From Lachnospiraceae bacterium (lineage in GTDB: Bacteria > Bacillota > Clostridia > Lachnospirales > Lachnospiraceae), in the NCBI GenBank assembly GCA_900766925.1, contig CAAFXG010000406.1:1-59108 (forward strand): 59,108 nt of DNA, written 5' to 3'. Position numbers and translations under genes: made by a program. The notes beneath the pieces are model-generated. The model saw only the letters and a program-made list of their open reading frames with translations. It did no database searches and had not been told where the DNA came from. Positions 1-8,916 of this stretch are shown piece by piece. Numbering within the stretch: position 1 is the first letter of the stretch; every line of letters begins with the position of its first letter.

Positions 1-65
1 TCCAATGGTCCGGGAAGAAATGATATAATCTACAGAGGATTTGAAAATTAATATTTTAAATTATT

Positions 66-104
66 GGCTGTAGCCCAGTTGAACACAAGGGCTACAGCCT
101 TTTT
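66..104 (+). terminator. Intrinsic terminator at window start
   Basis: A perfect 11-bp stem (GGCTGTAGCCC with GGGCTACAGCC) and a 12-nt loop are followed by five T residues. It presumably ends a transcript whose gene lies upstream of the window. Bases 1-65 hold no gene that I can see. Confidence 0.85.
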
Positions 105-214
105 CTATGGTAAAGTAAATTAGCTTTCCGACCGATACATAAATAAAATGACTATTGATGTCGATTGGTCTAATTCGAAAAGGATTTCGGATATTCATCA
201 AGGAGGATGATAGT

Positions 215-820
215 ATGACAGTTGGAGGAGCACGTAAAATATATAGTGCACAATTAAAGGACTATAATATTCAAAAATGTAATTTGGCAAAACAAAAGGC
301 AGAGCTGGATGAAAAAATCAATAAAACAGAAAATGGTGCTGTAATATATGCGAACGAGGCTGCAACATTGGAGCTGACATATAATGCTGTTGCTGAAAAA
401 CAAACTGAATACCAAAACTACATGGATAAGCTTATGGATCAATGGAATATGAAGTTTGATGAGGTGGCAACAAAGGAGAATGTTGAAGCTGAAAAAGAGA
501 GCTTTAAGGAGCTTCGCAAAATTATGGAGGTTGTTCGTCGAATGACGAAGGGCGATAACGTTCCACCTGGTGATGAAAAGAAAGTCATGGAGTACGATAA
601 AGATATGTATCAGATGGCTAAGAGTGCACAAATGGTGGCTCAGATGCATAAGCGAGGCGAAGATCATGACTCTCTTTGGGAGGATGAAGAAGAAAGAGAA
701 AGGGAAGATCCAATGGAAGTGGCTGATGGACAGGAGGCATTTGATGATGGTCCGGAACTGGTTTCTGTAGAGGATACAATCGCTTCGGTACAGCCAACAA
801 TAGATAATATAGAGGTGTGA
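215..820 (+). CDS. Coiled-coil protein of unknown function
   Basis: A 201-residue protein with no family I recognise. I place the start at the ATG at 215 because AAGGAGG lies about 8 bases before it; the in-frame ATG at 155 has no ribosome site. The N-terminal two thirds are Lys/Glu/Gln-rich with long helical, coiled-coil-like stretches (about residues 15-120). The last 60 residues are very acidic, including a DEEEREREDP run. There is no signal peptide or membrane segment, so it is probably cytoplasmic. The stop codon lies inside a short tandem duplication that leads into the large inverted-repeat element. Its function cannot be stated from sequence. Confidence 0.75.
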   Translation: MTVGGARKIYSAQLKDYNIQKCNLAKQKAELDEKINKTENGAVIYANEAATLELTYNAVAEKQTEYQNYMDKLMDQWNMKFDEVATKENVEAEKESFKELRKIMEVVRRMTKGDNVPPGDEKKVMEYDKDMYQMAKSAQMVAQMHKRGEDHDSLWEDEEEREREDPMEVADGQEAFDDGPELVSVEDTIASVQPTIDNIEV

Positions 821-863
821 AGAAGCATCGCAACAGATAATATTGAAAGGTGAAGAGCCATCG
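795..863 (+). repeat. Tandem direct duplication across a stop codon
   Basis: Two adjacent imperfect copies, 795-830 and 831-863, both run from CAACA through GATAATAT to CATCG. The first copy contains the stop codon of the upstream coiled-coil gene (818-820). The second copy ends inside the left arm of the large inverted repeat. The 3' end of the gene and the tip of the palindromic element have therefore been duplicated together. Confidence 0.7.
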
Positions 864-1094
864 CTATAGAGCATAAACAGGGCCTGGCACCGCTACTAAT
901 TCTAAATGTATACTGTTTTCATTCCGTTATGCATGACATTGTGAAGAGCCTTTTAAATCGAAAATCATGTTCAGCATAGGCTTCCATGATTTTTAAGTCT
1001 CTTCTTCATAGCATAACAAAGTCATTCAAACAGTATACATTTAGAATTAGTAGTGATGCCAAGCCCTGTTTATGCTCTATAGCGATGGTTCTTC
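852..1094. repeat. Large palindromic element, copy A
   Basis: The arms at 852-919 and 1027-1094 (68 bases each) are complementary at about 63 of 68 positions. They flank a 107-nt core (920-1026). The core folds further: GTTATGC (925-931 region) pairs with GCATAAC (about 1011-1017), and AAAATCATG pairs with CATGATTTT near the apex. The core is nearly identical, in the opposite orientation, to the core of copy B at 57993-58222, whereas the arms share only short blocks such as ATAAACAGGG and the inner ACTGTTT. The element lies between convergent genes, and its right arm encodes the last codons of the minus-strand gene. It could be a MITE-like repeat, a structured RNA or a bidirectional transcription barrier. 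Confidence 0.85.
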
Positions 1095-1538
1095 ATCATG
1101 CTTGATTCTCGCATATACAAATTCGTATATTGTTTCACACAGCTCTTTTTGCATTGTAAACGGAATAACATAGGTATCCTTGCCGGCTCTGATGTTAAGG
1201 ATATAAAAAATCATGCTCTCGTCAGGGATAACCATGGTTATGAATTCTATTTCTTCAAAGTCATAATGCTTTTCTCCGTAATGATGCTTTACGTCGAAGC
1301 CGTTTTCATTAAAGGAATAGGTTATGTCAAAGGCCTGTTTGCGGAATGATGATTTGACAAGGTATATTCCATATAAGCCTAACGCAATGCAGAAAATTGA
1401 GGTTAGTAATAAATGTCTGGAATAGCCTTTAAAAATGGTAAAACACTGAAGTGATACAACAGCTATAAAGACGATACCCAAGACTCTGTAGGTGATACGG
1501 TTTGCTTTCCTTTTTTTGACGGTGTAATTGTAGTTCAT
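1077..1538 (-). CDS. YcxB-like small membrane protein
   Basis: A 153-residue protein. Two hydrophobic helices lie at about residues 18-35 and 43-61, followed by a soluble C-terminal half with alternating beta-like and charged segments. This layout resembles the YcxB-like family of Gram-positive membrane proteins, whose role is unknown; the match is by general pattern only. The start ATG at 1538 is preceded on the minus strand by AAGGAGAAA. The final seven codons (HDEEPSL and stop) are encoded by the right arm of the inverted-repeat element, so the element has supplied or replaced the C-terminus. Confidence 0.6.
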   Translation of the reverse strand: MNYNYTVKKRKANRITYRVLGIVFIAVVSLQCFTIFKGYSRHLLLTSIFCIALGLYGIYLVKSSFRKQAFDITYSFNENGFDVKHHYGEKHYDFEEIEFITMVIPDESMIFYILNIRAGKDTYVIPFTMQKELCETIYEFVYARIKHDEEPSL

Positions 1539-1769
1539 GTGATATTTTCTCCTTAAAATACATGCCTTAAGTATAAACTATACATTCATCAAAAACAAGC
1601 TGTGAATATATTTTTGCAGCGTTATGTTATTTATAATAAATATTCGTATTTATGCAATAATGATTTATTAAATTAGTTTTTTAAATCTTAGGTTTTAAAA
1701 ACTTACATGATATGCTACAATAACAAAGAATTTTTATGTTGATTAATAATATTTTAGGAGGGTATACCC

Positions 1770-2978
1770 ATGGAAAAGATTCAAATGAAAACACCGCTTG
1801 TTGAGATGGATGGAGATGAGATGACCAGAATTCTCTGGAAGATTATTAAGGACGAGCTCATCTATCCGTTTATAGATTTAAAATCAGAGTATTATGATCT
1901 TGGACTTGAATACAGAAATGAGACTGATGATAAGGTTACCTTTGATTCTGCATATGCAACACAGAAGTATGGTGTAGCAGTTAAGTGTGCTACAATTACC
2001 CCTAATGCAGCGCGTATGACAGAGTACAATCTTAAGGAAATGTGGAAGAGCCCTAACGGAACAATCCGTGCAATTCTGGATGGAACAGTATTTCGTGCAC
2101 CTATTATTGTAAAGGGTATTGAGCCATGTGTTAAGAATTGGAAGGCACCAATCACAATTGCAAGACATGCCTATGGAGATGTATACAAGGCATCAGAGAT
2201 GAAGATTCCTGGTCCGGGAAAGGCTGAGCTTGTATATACTGCAGAGGATGGTACAGAGACAAGGGAGCTTATACATACATTTAATGCACCGGGAATTATA
2301 CAGGGTATGCATAACATCAATGGTTCTATTGAGAGCTTTGCAAGATGCTGCTTTAATTATGCACTTGATACAAAGCAGTCAATATGGTTTGCAACAAAGG
2401 ATACAATTTCTAAGAAATACGACCATACATTTAAGGATATTTTCCAGGATATTTTTGATGCTGAGTACAAGGATAAGTTTGATGCGGCAGGTATAGAGTA
2501 TTTCTATACTTTGATAGATGATGCCGTTGCAAGAGTAATGAAGTCTGAGGGTGGATTTATCTGGGCATGTAAGAACTACGATGGAGATGTTATGAGCGAT
2601 ATGCTTTCTTCTGCATTTGGTTCACTTGCAATGATGACCTCAGTTCTTGTATCACCAGACGGTAAGTTTGAGTATGAGGCTGCACATGGTACCGTTCAGA
2701 GACATTACTACAAGCACTTAAAGGGTGAAGAAACATCAACAAACTCTGTTGCAACTATCTTTGCCTGGACAGGTGCACTCAGAAAACGTGGTGAGCTTGA
2801 TGATATTCCTGAGCTTGTAGAATTTGCTAACAAGCTTGAGGCAGCAACAATCAAGACAATTGAGGATGGAAAGATGACCAAGGATTTGGCTCTGATTACT
2901 ACACTTTCTGATGTTACCGTTCTTAATAGTGAGAACTTTATTAAGGCAATAAGGGCAACTCTTGAGGAGATGCTGTAA
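1770..2978 (+). CDS. icd: NADP-dependent isocitrate dehydrogenase
   Basis: 402 residues, the full length of the eukaryote-type (subfamily II) NADP-IDH. This enzyme oxidises and decarboxylates isocitrate to 2-oxoglutarate in the cytoplasm, supplying NADPH and the glutamate precursor. Diagnostic blocks are MDGDEMTRILWKIIK near residue 13, TITPNAAR, the substrate-binding SPNGTIRAILDGTVFR, the Lys/Tyr region IARHAYGDVYK, and AAHGTVQRHY near the C-terminal third. The start follows AGGAGGG by about 9 bases. It sits alone, without citrate synthase or aconitase, and ends at a terminator at 3057, so it appears monocistronic. Confidence 0.95.
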   Translation: MEKIQMKTPLVEMDGDEMTRILWKIIKDELIYPFIDLKSEYYDLGLEYRNETDDKVTFDSAYATQKYGVAVKCATITPNAARMTEYNLKEMWKSPNGTIRAILDGTVFRAPIIVKGIEPCVKNWKAPITIARHAYGDVYKASEMKIPGPGKAELVYTAEDGTETRELIHTFNAPGIIQGMHNINGSIESFARCCFNYALDTKQSIWFATKDTISKKYDHTFKDIFQDIFDAEYKDKFDAAGIEYFYTLIDDAVARVMKSEGGFIWACKNYDGDVMSDMLSSAFGSLAMMTSVLVSPDGKFEYEAAHGTVQRHYYKHLKGEETSTNSVATIFAWTGALRKRGELDDIPELVEFANKLEAATIKTIEDGKMTKDLALITTLSDVTVLNSENFIKAIRATLEEML

Positions 2979-3056
2979 ATGTGATGATAGCTTATAGTCC
3001 TATTGTTTGAAAAAATGGCAGATAACATATTAATAGGATTTAGCTGTATATGATTT

Positions 3057-3120
3057 AGGTTGTTGGCATGGACAGATACGGATAATGTTCCAATATTTGT
3101 TTAATCCAACAACCTATTTT
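3057..3120 (+). terminator. Terminator after icd
   Basis: AGGTTGTTGG at 3057-3066 pairs perfectly with CCAACAACCT at 3106-3115, followed by ATTTTT. The loop is long (39 nt) but may fold further. It separates icd from the chaperone operon. Confidence 0.7.
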
Positions 3121-3191
3121 TGTGTGGAATCAATCGACAAATTATGGTATTATATTATCGTCTATGTACAAAGGTGTGAAGGAGTAAAAGC

Positions 3192-6100
3192 ATGGATATA
3201 TGGAAGATACTTGGCATTGAAGAAACCAAGGAACAGGATGCATTGAAAACTGCATACAGAAATAAGCTTACCGGTGTTAATCCTGAGGATGATCCTGAGG
3301 GCTTTATGCAGCTTCGTCAGGCCTATGAGGAAGCACTTAGACTTTCTGAGCTTGAAGAAGATACGAACAATCAGGACGATAGTAATAATGAATTGTACAA
3401 GGAAATTGACCGTTTATATCACGATTTCGGACGCAGAATCACGATTAGTGCATGGCAGGAATTATTTGACAGGGATGAGTTTGTTTCGTTAGATAATGAG
3501 GCTTTGGCTTTTGATACACTGATGAGATATTTAATGGATAATTTCCATATTCCACAGAAGGTCTGGAAATTTATTGTGGAATATTTTGATATTTCAGGAC
3601 GTAAGAAGGAATTGTGTGAAAGGTATCCGGAGGATTTTATCGGATATGCCATTAATAACGCAACCTATGATGATATGATAAGCTACTATCTCTTTGATGG
3701 TAATGAGGATGAATATGACGACTTCATCGAAAAATATTACAGCCTTGATTCCGCCGTTCGCAAAAGAGAGATTGATAAGCAGGGAGCTATAATTGAAGAG
3801 ATAGAGGAATTGGATGTTTATCACCCGTATTTGGAAGTATGCAAGATAAGACATAGGATACAACAGTTAATTGATAAGGCCGTTTCTATGACTCGTGAAA
3901 CAGGGGATGACACGGAGGATAGCTATGAAGAACCTTCAATTGCAAGGCTGTTTCCGGATGAGCTGAAGGAATTGCAGGTGATTGCAGAAGAGTTATGTGA
4001 GCAGGCACCGGAGGATATCTTCGTGATTAATGCATGTGGTGATGTTGCCATGGTGCGCGAGGATTACGAAGAAGCAAAGGAATATTATGACCGTACAGCT
4101 TTGATGGAGCCTGATAACTATATGGTTAAAGGAAAACAGGCAGAGCTTTTGTATTATTTGGGTGAATATGAAAAAGCACGTGATGCATATATGGACCTGT
4201 TAAAGATTAATCATTTCGATAATAATGTCAGAGCAGGAATGATAAGGGCTAATCAGGGGCTTATTGGACAGCTTAAGGCTAAGCTTGAGACCGATCCCTC
4301 AGATGACAAGTCACGCATGGAGATGGCGTGGAGTTATTATCAGAGCTATCAGTTTAATGAGGCCATAGAAGTATTAGACCAGTTTACGCCTGATGATGAA
4401 AAAATATGTGAATATAACAATGTTAAGGGCAGAACCTACCTTTGCCTTCAGGATTATAATAATGCTTTGAAATGCTTTGAAATCTGGAAGAAGGCTATTG
4501 AGGAGCTGCCTATGGATGATAATTCCGAGGAAACAGAAAAAAAGAGAAAACGATATGAATATGTGAACTTCCTGATTGGTGACTGTTACCTTAAGACAAA
4601 GAGGTATGATGAAGCACAAAAATATATAGATACAGCCATGCAAAAGGAGCATGATGAAATAGTCCTTTCCTATGAGGCAAGATGTGAGCTTTTCTACGAA
4701 ATACATGAATATGAGCAATGTCTGGATGCATGTGAGGCTTTGCTGGAGAGGGAGGACAGAAGTTATATTGCATATAATTATATGTCTAAGGCATATTATG
4801 GACTTGGATATCTTAAGGAATGTATGTCATGCTGTGAACATGCTATTGCGATATATCCATATGTGGCGGAGCCATACTGTCAGGAAATTTGTGTGTTCTT
4901 AAATGTAAATCAACCGGATTCTGCCAGAAATGTAGTTGAACGTTACAAGACCTATGGTATAGAAAGTGACAATATGGATTATCATGAGGCCAGAATACTT
5001 GCTGTTGAGGATAGACAGAAGGAAGCGGTTGAGCTTTTGTACAATACAATTAAAAGAAGTGGAGATAATCCTGAAGAGTCTGATATGGAGGACTATTCGG
5101 AATTACATATGCTTATTGGATTTTGTCTTGAGGATTTAAATCAGATTGACAAAGCATATATGGAGTTTGAAAAAGCTGTAAAGATTAATCCTGAGCACAA
5201 GGCCGCTTACGGGAAAATGGCATATATCGAGAGAAATAGCGGAAATTATGACGAGGCCATAAAGCTGTACACCACCCAGCTTAAGTATAATGAGCAGGCG
5301 CTTTATTATATCAACAGGGGTTTGATTCAGAATTATAAGCTCAATTTCAAAAGTGCAATGGAGGATTTTAACAGTGCCCTATTGCTGGAGCCTGATAATG
5401 CATATTGCCATCTGAGGCTGGGACTTATTTATGAGAAGCACAGAGAATTTAACAAAGCACTGGAATCCTATGATGCTGCTATTATGTATACGGATGGTGA
5501 AGCTGAAAATGGAAGGGAACAGCTTGCAGATATTTATGCACTTAAGGCAAGAACCCTGCAATGCATGAACAATTTTGAAGAGAGTAAAAAGGTCTACGAA
5601 TACTACTTTGATAATTTTGGACTGAATGCTGATATAGCATATGATTGTTCTGAGTTATATATGAGAATGAAGCTTATAGATGAGGCCGCGGATTTGCTTA
5701 ATAAATGCATTAATACCCTGGAATATAGTGATGATATTCAGGCTGCAATCAGACAGCTTTGTTCAATATATGGAAATGAAGGATATATAGATAAGGCAAA
5801 TGAATGCTTTAGGCTTGCAATATCTAAGAATCCTAAGGATGTAAGGGCATACGCAACAATGGGGGAGGTTTTTGCCAACCACGGACTTTTTGAAGATGCG
5901 AGGAAATTATACGAAAAGGCAGTTGCGCTTGACGTTGATAAAAGAGAAAACTATTACGGCGAACTTATAGAGGCTATGCTTGCGAAAAGGACATTCTTCA
6001 AGCCGGATGTGCGCTCACTTACTGCAAAGGCAATGATACCGTTGAATCAGATTAATACGCCTATGGATTACATCAAAATGGCGAGATTGTTCAGGGTTTT

Positions 6101-6326
6101 GAAAAAGACAAAGGAATCTGTTGAGATGATTCAGAAGGGATTAAAATGCAGAAGATGCAGCGGATGCTTCTATGGCAAATGTCATGAATTGTGGTTTGAA
6201 TGGGCACTGTTAAGCGAGTCTATGAGAGATTATGCTACAGCGAGAAAGTGTTATAAAGAGGCCATCAAAATATGTGGACATAACACCTTATACGAAGAAA
6301 GATTAAAAAGGATTGAGAATAAATGA
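3192..6326 (+). CDS. J-domain-like / TPR repeat protein
   Basis: 1044 residues. Residues 1-60 look like a J domain (DIWKILGIEETKEQDALKTAYR, then FMQLRQAYEEAL), but the Hsp70-stimulating HPD tripeptide reads N30-P31-E32. From about residue 230 to the end there are many TPR-type helix pairs, for example PDNYMVKGKQAELLYYLGEY and PEHKAAYGKMAYIERNSGNY. Near the C-terminus is CxxCxxCx4C (C986, C989, C992, C997), a possible metal site. No signal peptide is present. Its stop overlaps the start of the Hsp70 gene by 4 bases, so translation is coupled and the two probably act together as a scaffold/co-chaperone and chaperone. Whether the altered J domain still activates Hsp70 is unknown. Confidence 0.8.
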   Translation: MDIWKILGIEETKEQDALKTAYRNKLTGVNPEDDPEGFMQLRQAYEEALRLSELEEDTNNQDDSNNELYKEIDRLYHDFGRRITISAWQELFDRDEFVSLDNEALAFDTLMRYLMDNFHIPQKVWKFIVEYFDISGRKKELCERYPEDFIGYAINNATYDDMISYYLFDGNEDEYDDFIEKYYSLDSAVRKREIDKQGAIIEEIEELDVYHPYLEVCKIRHRIQQLIDKAVSMTRETGDDTEDSYEEPSIARLFPDELKELQVIAEELCEQAPEDIFVINACGDVAMVREDYEEAKEYYDRTALMEPDNYMVKGKQAELLYYLGEYEKARDAYMDLLKINHFDNNVRAGMIRANQGLIGQLKAKLETDPSDDKSRMEMAWSYYQSYQFNEAIEVLDQFTPDDEKICEYNNVKGRTYLCLQDYNNALKCFEIWKKAIEELPMDDNSEETEKKRKRYEYVNFLIGDCYLKTKRYDEAQKYIDTAMQKEHDEIVLSYEARCELFYEIHEYEQCLDACEALLEREDRSYIAYNYMSKAYYGLGYLKECMSCCEHAIAIYPYVAEPYCQEICVFLNVNQPDSARNVVERYKTYGIESDNMDYHEARILAVEDRQKEAVELLYNTIKRSGDNPEESDMEDYSELHMLIGFCLEDLNQIDKAYMEFEKAVKINPEHKAAYGKMAYIERNSGNYDEAIKLYTTQLKYNEQALYYINRGLIQNYKLNFKSAMEDFNSALLLEPDNAYCHLRLGLIYEKHREFNKALESYDAAIMYTDGEAENGREQLADIYALKARTLQCMNNFEESKKVYEYYFDNFGLNADIAYDCSELYMRMKLIDEAADLLNKCINTLEYSDDIQAAIRQLCSIYGNEGYIDKANECFRLAISKNPKDVRAYATMGEVFANHGLFEDARKLYEKAVALDVDKRENYYGELIEAMLAKRTFFKPDVRSLTAKAMIPLNQINTPMDYIKMARLFRVLKKTKESVEMIQKGLKCRRCSGCFYGKCHELWFEWALLSESMRDYATARKCYKEAIKICGHNTLYEERLKRIENK

Positions 6327-8017
6327 TAGTTGGAATTGATTTGGGTACCACCAATAGTTTAATTGCATATATGTCGGAGGATGGTGTTAAGGTAATTCCG
6401 AACAAGCTGGGAGACAATCTCACACCTTCGGTCGTTAGTGTGGATGATGAGGGAATCGTTTATGTTGGAAAGACAGCACAGGAAAGAAAATTAACACATC
6501 CCGGACAGACGGCAGAGGTATTTAAACGCAGTATGGGAACCGCCAAAAAGTTCGTTCTTGGAGACATGGAATTTACTGCGGAGGAGCTGTCAAGCCTTGT
6601 ACTTAAGTCATTAAAGGAGGACGCAGAAGCATATCTTGGTACAAAGATTGATGAGGCAGTGATAAGTGTACCGGCCTATTTCAATGATACACAGAGAAAG
6701 GCAACCAAAAAGGCGGGAGAGCTTGCAGGCTTTGTTGTTGAGCGTATTGTAAGTGAACCGACAGCGGCTGCAATTGCATACGGACTTAATCTAAAGAATG
6801 CTGACACCAAATTTCTGGTGTTTGATCTTGGTGGCGGAACCTTTGATGTTTCGATTTTAGAATTATATCAAAACATAATGGAGGTACGTGCAGTTGCCGG
6901 AGATAATTTCCTTGGGGGTGAAGATTTCACTGAGATAATTGAGCAGATGTTCTTCAGAGAAAAGGAGATTGACAGGGATATTCTTGACACGAAAACCCTG
7001 GCACACATAAGAAAACAGGCAGAGTTATGTAAGCTTGGTTTCGCGGACAGCAAAACCTCGGTTATGAAGTGTAGAATTAATGAGGAAGTCTATGAATACG
7101 AAATAAGCATAGATGACTATGAAAAGTCATGTCAGCTTCTTCTCAACAAAATAAAAAAGCCTATTGAAAGAAGTCTGAAGGATGCGGGAACCAGACTTGC
7201 AGATATAGAAGAGGTAATTTTGGTTGGTGGTGCCACAAAGCTGCCCGTAGTCAGGAGATTTGTGAGCAGATTATTTGGGCGACTCCCAAATACCAGCATA
7301 AATCCTGATGAAGTAGTTGCTGTAGGAGCTGCGACACAGGCTGCCATGAAGGAACGAAATGAGGCAGTAAGGGAAATGATTCTTACTGATGTATGTCCGT
7401 TTACACTTGGAACAGAGGTTGTTGTTTCAAGGGCAGGAGGCTATAAGGAGAAGGGACATTACCTGCCTATAATTGAAAGAAATTCAGTGATTCCGGTCAG
7501 CAGAACAGAAAGATTATATACGGCAAGTGATAACCAGACAGTAATAAAGGTTGAGATACTTCAGGGCGAAAGCCGATATGCCAGAAATAATGTATATCTT
7601 GGAGAGATTGAAGTACCTGTTCCAATTGGACCTGCCGGAAAGGAAGCTGTTGATGTAACCTACACATATGATGTTAATTCTATATTAGAGGTAATGGTAA
7701 AGGTTGTTTCAACCAAAATTAATAAAAGACTTGTGATTAAAAACGAAGAAACAGATATGACCGATGAGGAAATAGATGAGAGACTTGCTTCGCTTGCATC
7801 ACTAAAAATCCATCCAAGGGATCAGGAAGAAAATAAGCTTCTGATGCTTCGTGGTGACAGAATGTATGAGGAGGCGGTAGGAGACGTCAGACAACTGATT
7901 GAGTCACGAATGAGGATTTTTGAGGAGATTCTTGATAAGCAGAATCCGGACGAAATACGTACTGCGAGAGAGGAACTGAGAGAATTCTTAGACAGTATTG
8001 AAGAGGATATACTGTAG
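6323..8017 (+). CDS. HscC-like Hsp70 chaperone
   Basis: 564 residues, about 45-50 shorter than DnaK and close to HscC length. The nucleotide-binding domain is intact: phosphate-1 motif GIDLGTTNS (residues 4-12), FNDTQRKATKKAGELAG, EPTAAAIAYGL, phosphate-2 motif FDLGGGTFDVS, and the adenosine motif VGGATKLPVVR. A substrate-binding beta domain follows, then a short helical lid without the DnaK C-terminal tail. HscC-type Hsp70s are ATP-driven chaperones that work with specialised J-proteins. The gene overlaps the J/TPR gene upstream and is followed by Hsp20. No CIRCE operator was seen before the operon. Confidence 0.9.
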   Translation: MIVGIDLGTTNSLIAYMSEDGVKVIPNKLGDNLTPSVVSVDDEGIVYVGKTAQERKLTHPGQTAEVFKRSMGTAKKFVLGDMEFTAEELSSLVLKSLKEDAEAYLGTKIDEAVISVPAYFNDTQRKATKKAGELAGFVVERIVSEPTAAAIAYGLNLKNADTKFLVFDLGGGTFDVSILELYQNIMEVRAVAGDNFLGGEDFTEIIEQMFFREKEIDRDILDTKTLAHIRKQAELCKLGFADSKTSVMKCRINEEVYEYEISIDDYEKSCQLLLNKIKKPIERSLKDAGTRLADIEEVILVGGATKLPVVRRFVSRLFGRLPNTSINPDEVVAVGAATQAAMKERNEAVREMILTDVCPFTLGTEVVVSRAGGYKEKGHYLPIIERNSVIPVSRTERLYTASDNQTVIKVEILQGESRYARNNVYLGEIEVPVPIGPAGKEAVDVTYTYDVNSILEVMVKVVSTKINKRLVIKNEETDMTDEEIDERLASLASLKIHPRDQEENKLLMLRGDRMYEEAVGDVRQLIESRMRIFEEILDKQNPDEIRTAREELREFLDSIEEDIL

Positions 8018-8039
8018 ATTAATTTTGGAGGTGTTTAAT

Positions 8040-8435
8040 ATGGTTTTTGAAAATCAGACAATTAATATTTTCGACGAACAGACAGTGGGAATTCCACAGA
8101 TTATGCGTACCGACATACAGGAAAAGGACGGAAATTATCTGCTTGAGATAGAATTGCCGGGATTTAACCGTGAAGATGTTCAGGCGGAGCTTGTTGATGG
8201 TACATTAACAATAATTGCCAACAGACCTGAAAATCTTGAAACAGAGGGCAATAAGATTCATTATATCAGAAGAGAAAGATTAAATGATGGATGCAAACGC
8301 AGCTTCTTTGTTGGAGGCAAGGTTAAACAGGAGGACATAACGGCTGCATTTAAGGATGGAGTGCTTTCAGTAATAATTGTAAATCCTGAAAAGACAGTCG
8401 AGCGCGAGGAACGTAAGTTAATTCCGATAAAATAA
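8040..8435 (+). CDS. Small heat shock protein (Hsp20 family)
   Basis: 131 residues. The start at 8040 is set by TGGAGG about 9 bases upstream; the upstream in-frame ATG at 7998 overlaps the Hsp70 gene and lacks a ribosome site. It has the alpha-crystallin fold: a short N-terminal arm, then MRTDIQEKDGNYLLEIELPG and AAFKDGVLSVIIVNP, with an IPI-like C-terminal anchor (LIPIK). Such proteins hold unfolding proteins in an ATP-independent way and pass them to Hsp70, which fits its place directly behind the HscC-like gene. Confidence 0.9.
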   Translation: MVFENQTINIFDEQTVGIPQIMRTDIQEKDGNYLLEIELPGFNREDVQAELVDGTLTIIANRPENLETEGNKIHYIRRERLNDGCKRSFFVGGKVKQEDITAAFKDGVLSVIIVNPEKTVEREERKLIPIK

Positions 8436-8527
8436 TATTGCTGTTGCTTTTTATTGCAAATATTGGAAAAAATAGATATACTATTAAAGACATAAGTTAG
8501 CATTGACACTAAGGAGGAGTATTAATA

Positions 8528-8884
8528 TTGGCTGGGATTTTGATTTGTGATGACGCTATGTTTATGAGACAGGCATTAATTCAGATTGTTAAGGGTGCAG
8601 GACATACTGTTGTTGCTGAGGCGGAGAATGGCGAGCAGTGTATCAAGAAGTATCTTGCATATAAACCGGATATAGTATTGATGGATATTACAATGCCTGA
8701 TATGGACGGATTGGAGGCTACTAAGCGTATTGTTGAGGCGGATGGCTCTGCAAAGATAATAATGGTTTCTGCAATGGGACAGCAGGATAAGGTTTTTTCT
8801 GCTATTGCAGCGGGTGCAAAGGACTTTATAGTAAAGCCGTTTGAAAAGCAGAAAATAATAGACTGCATTAATAAATATGTATAG
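8528..8884 (+). CDS. CheY-like single-domain response regulator
   Basis: 118 residues, a receiver domain only. It starts at TTG (8528) behind a strong AAGGAGGAG site. The acidic pair (DD at residues 8-9), the phospho-acceptor in VLMDITMPDMDG, the Ser/Thr in MVSAMGQQ and the Lys in IVKPFEKQ are all present, so it should be phosphorylatable. It is the first gene of the chemosensory block and sits just before a histidine kinase. It resembles the CheY that binds the flagellar switch, but its partner could instead be the adjacent kinase. Confidence 0.88.
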   Translation: MAGILICDDAMFMRQALIQIVKGAGHTVVAEAENGEQCIKKYLAYKPDIVLMDITMPDMDGLEATKRIVEADGSAKIIMVSAMGQQDKVFSAIAAGAKDFIVKPFEKQKIIDCINKYV

Positions 8885-8916
8885 GTGTAGATAGCAATAG
8901 CATGTTGGGGGATGTT

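Noticed and set aside
155..214. N-terminal extension of the first gene
   Set aside because: AAGGAGG at about 200-206 clearly serves the ATG at 215, and the extension has no supporting site.
254..874. Long open frame on the minus strand opposite the coiled-coil gene
   Set aside because: It is antisense to a gene with a strong ribosome site, has no start signal, and its composition is that of a reversed Lys/Glu-rich gene.
3121..3191. CIRCE heat-shock operator before the chaperone operon
   Set aside because: No TTAGCACTC-N9-GAGTGCTAA inverted repeat is present; only AT-rich sequence with no clear promoter pair.
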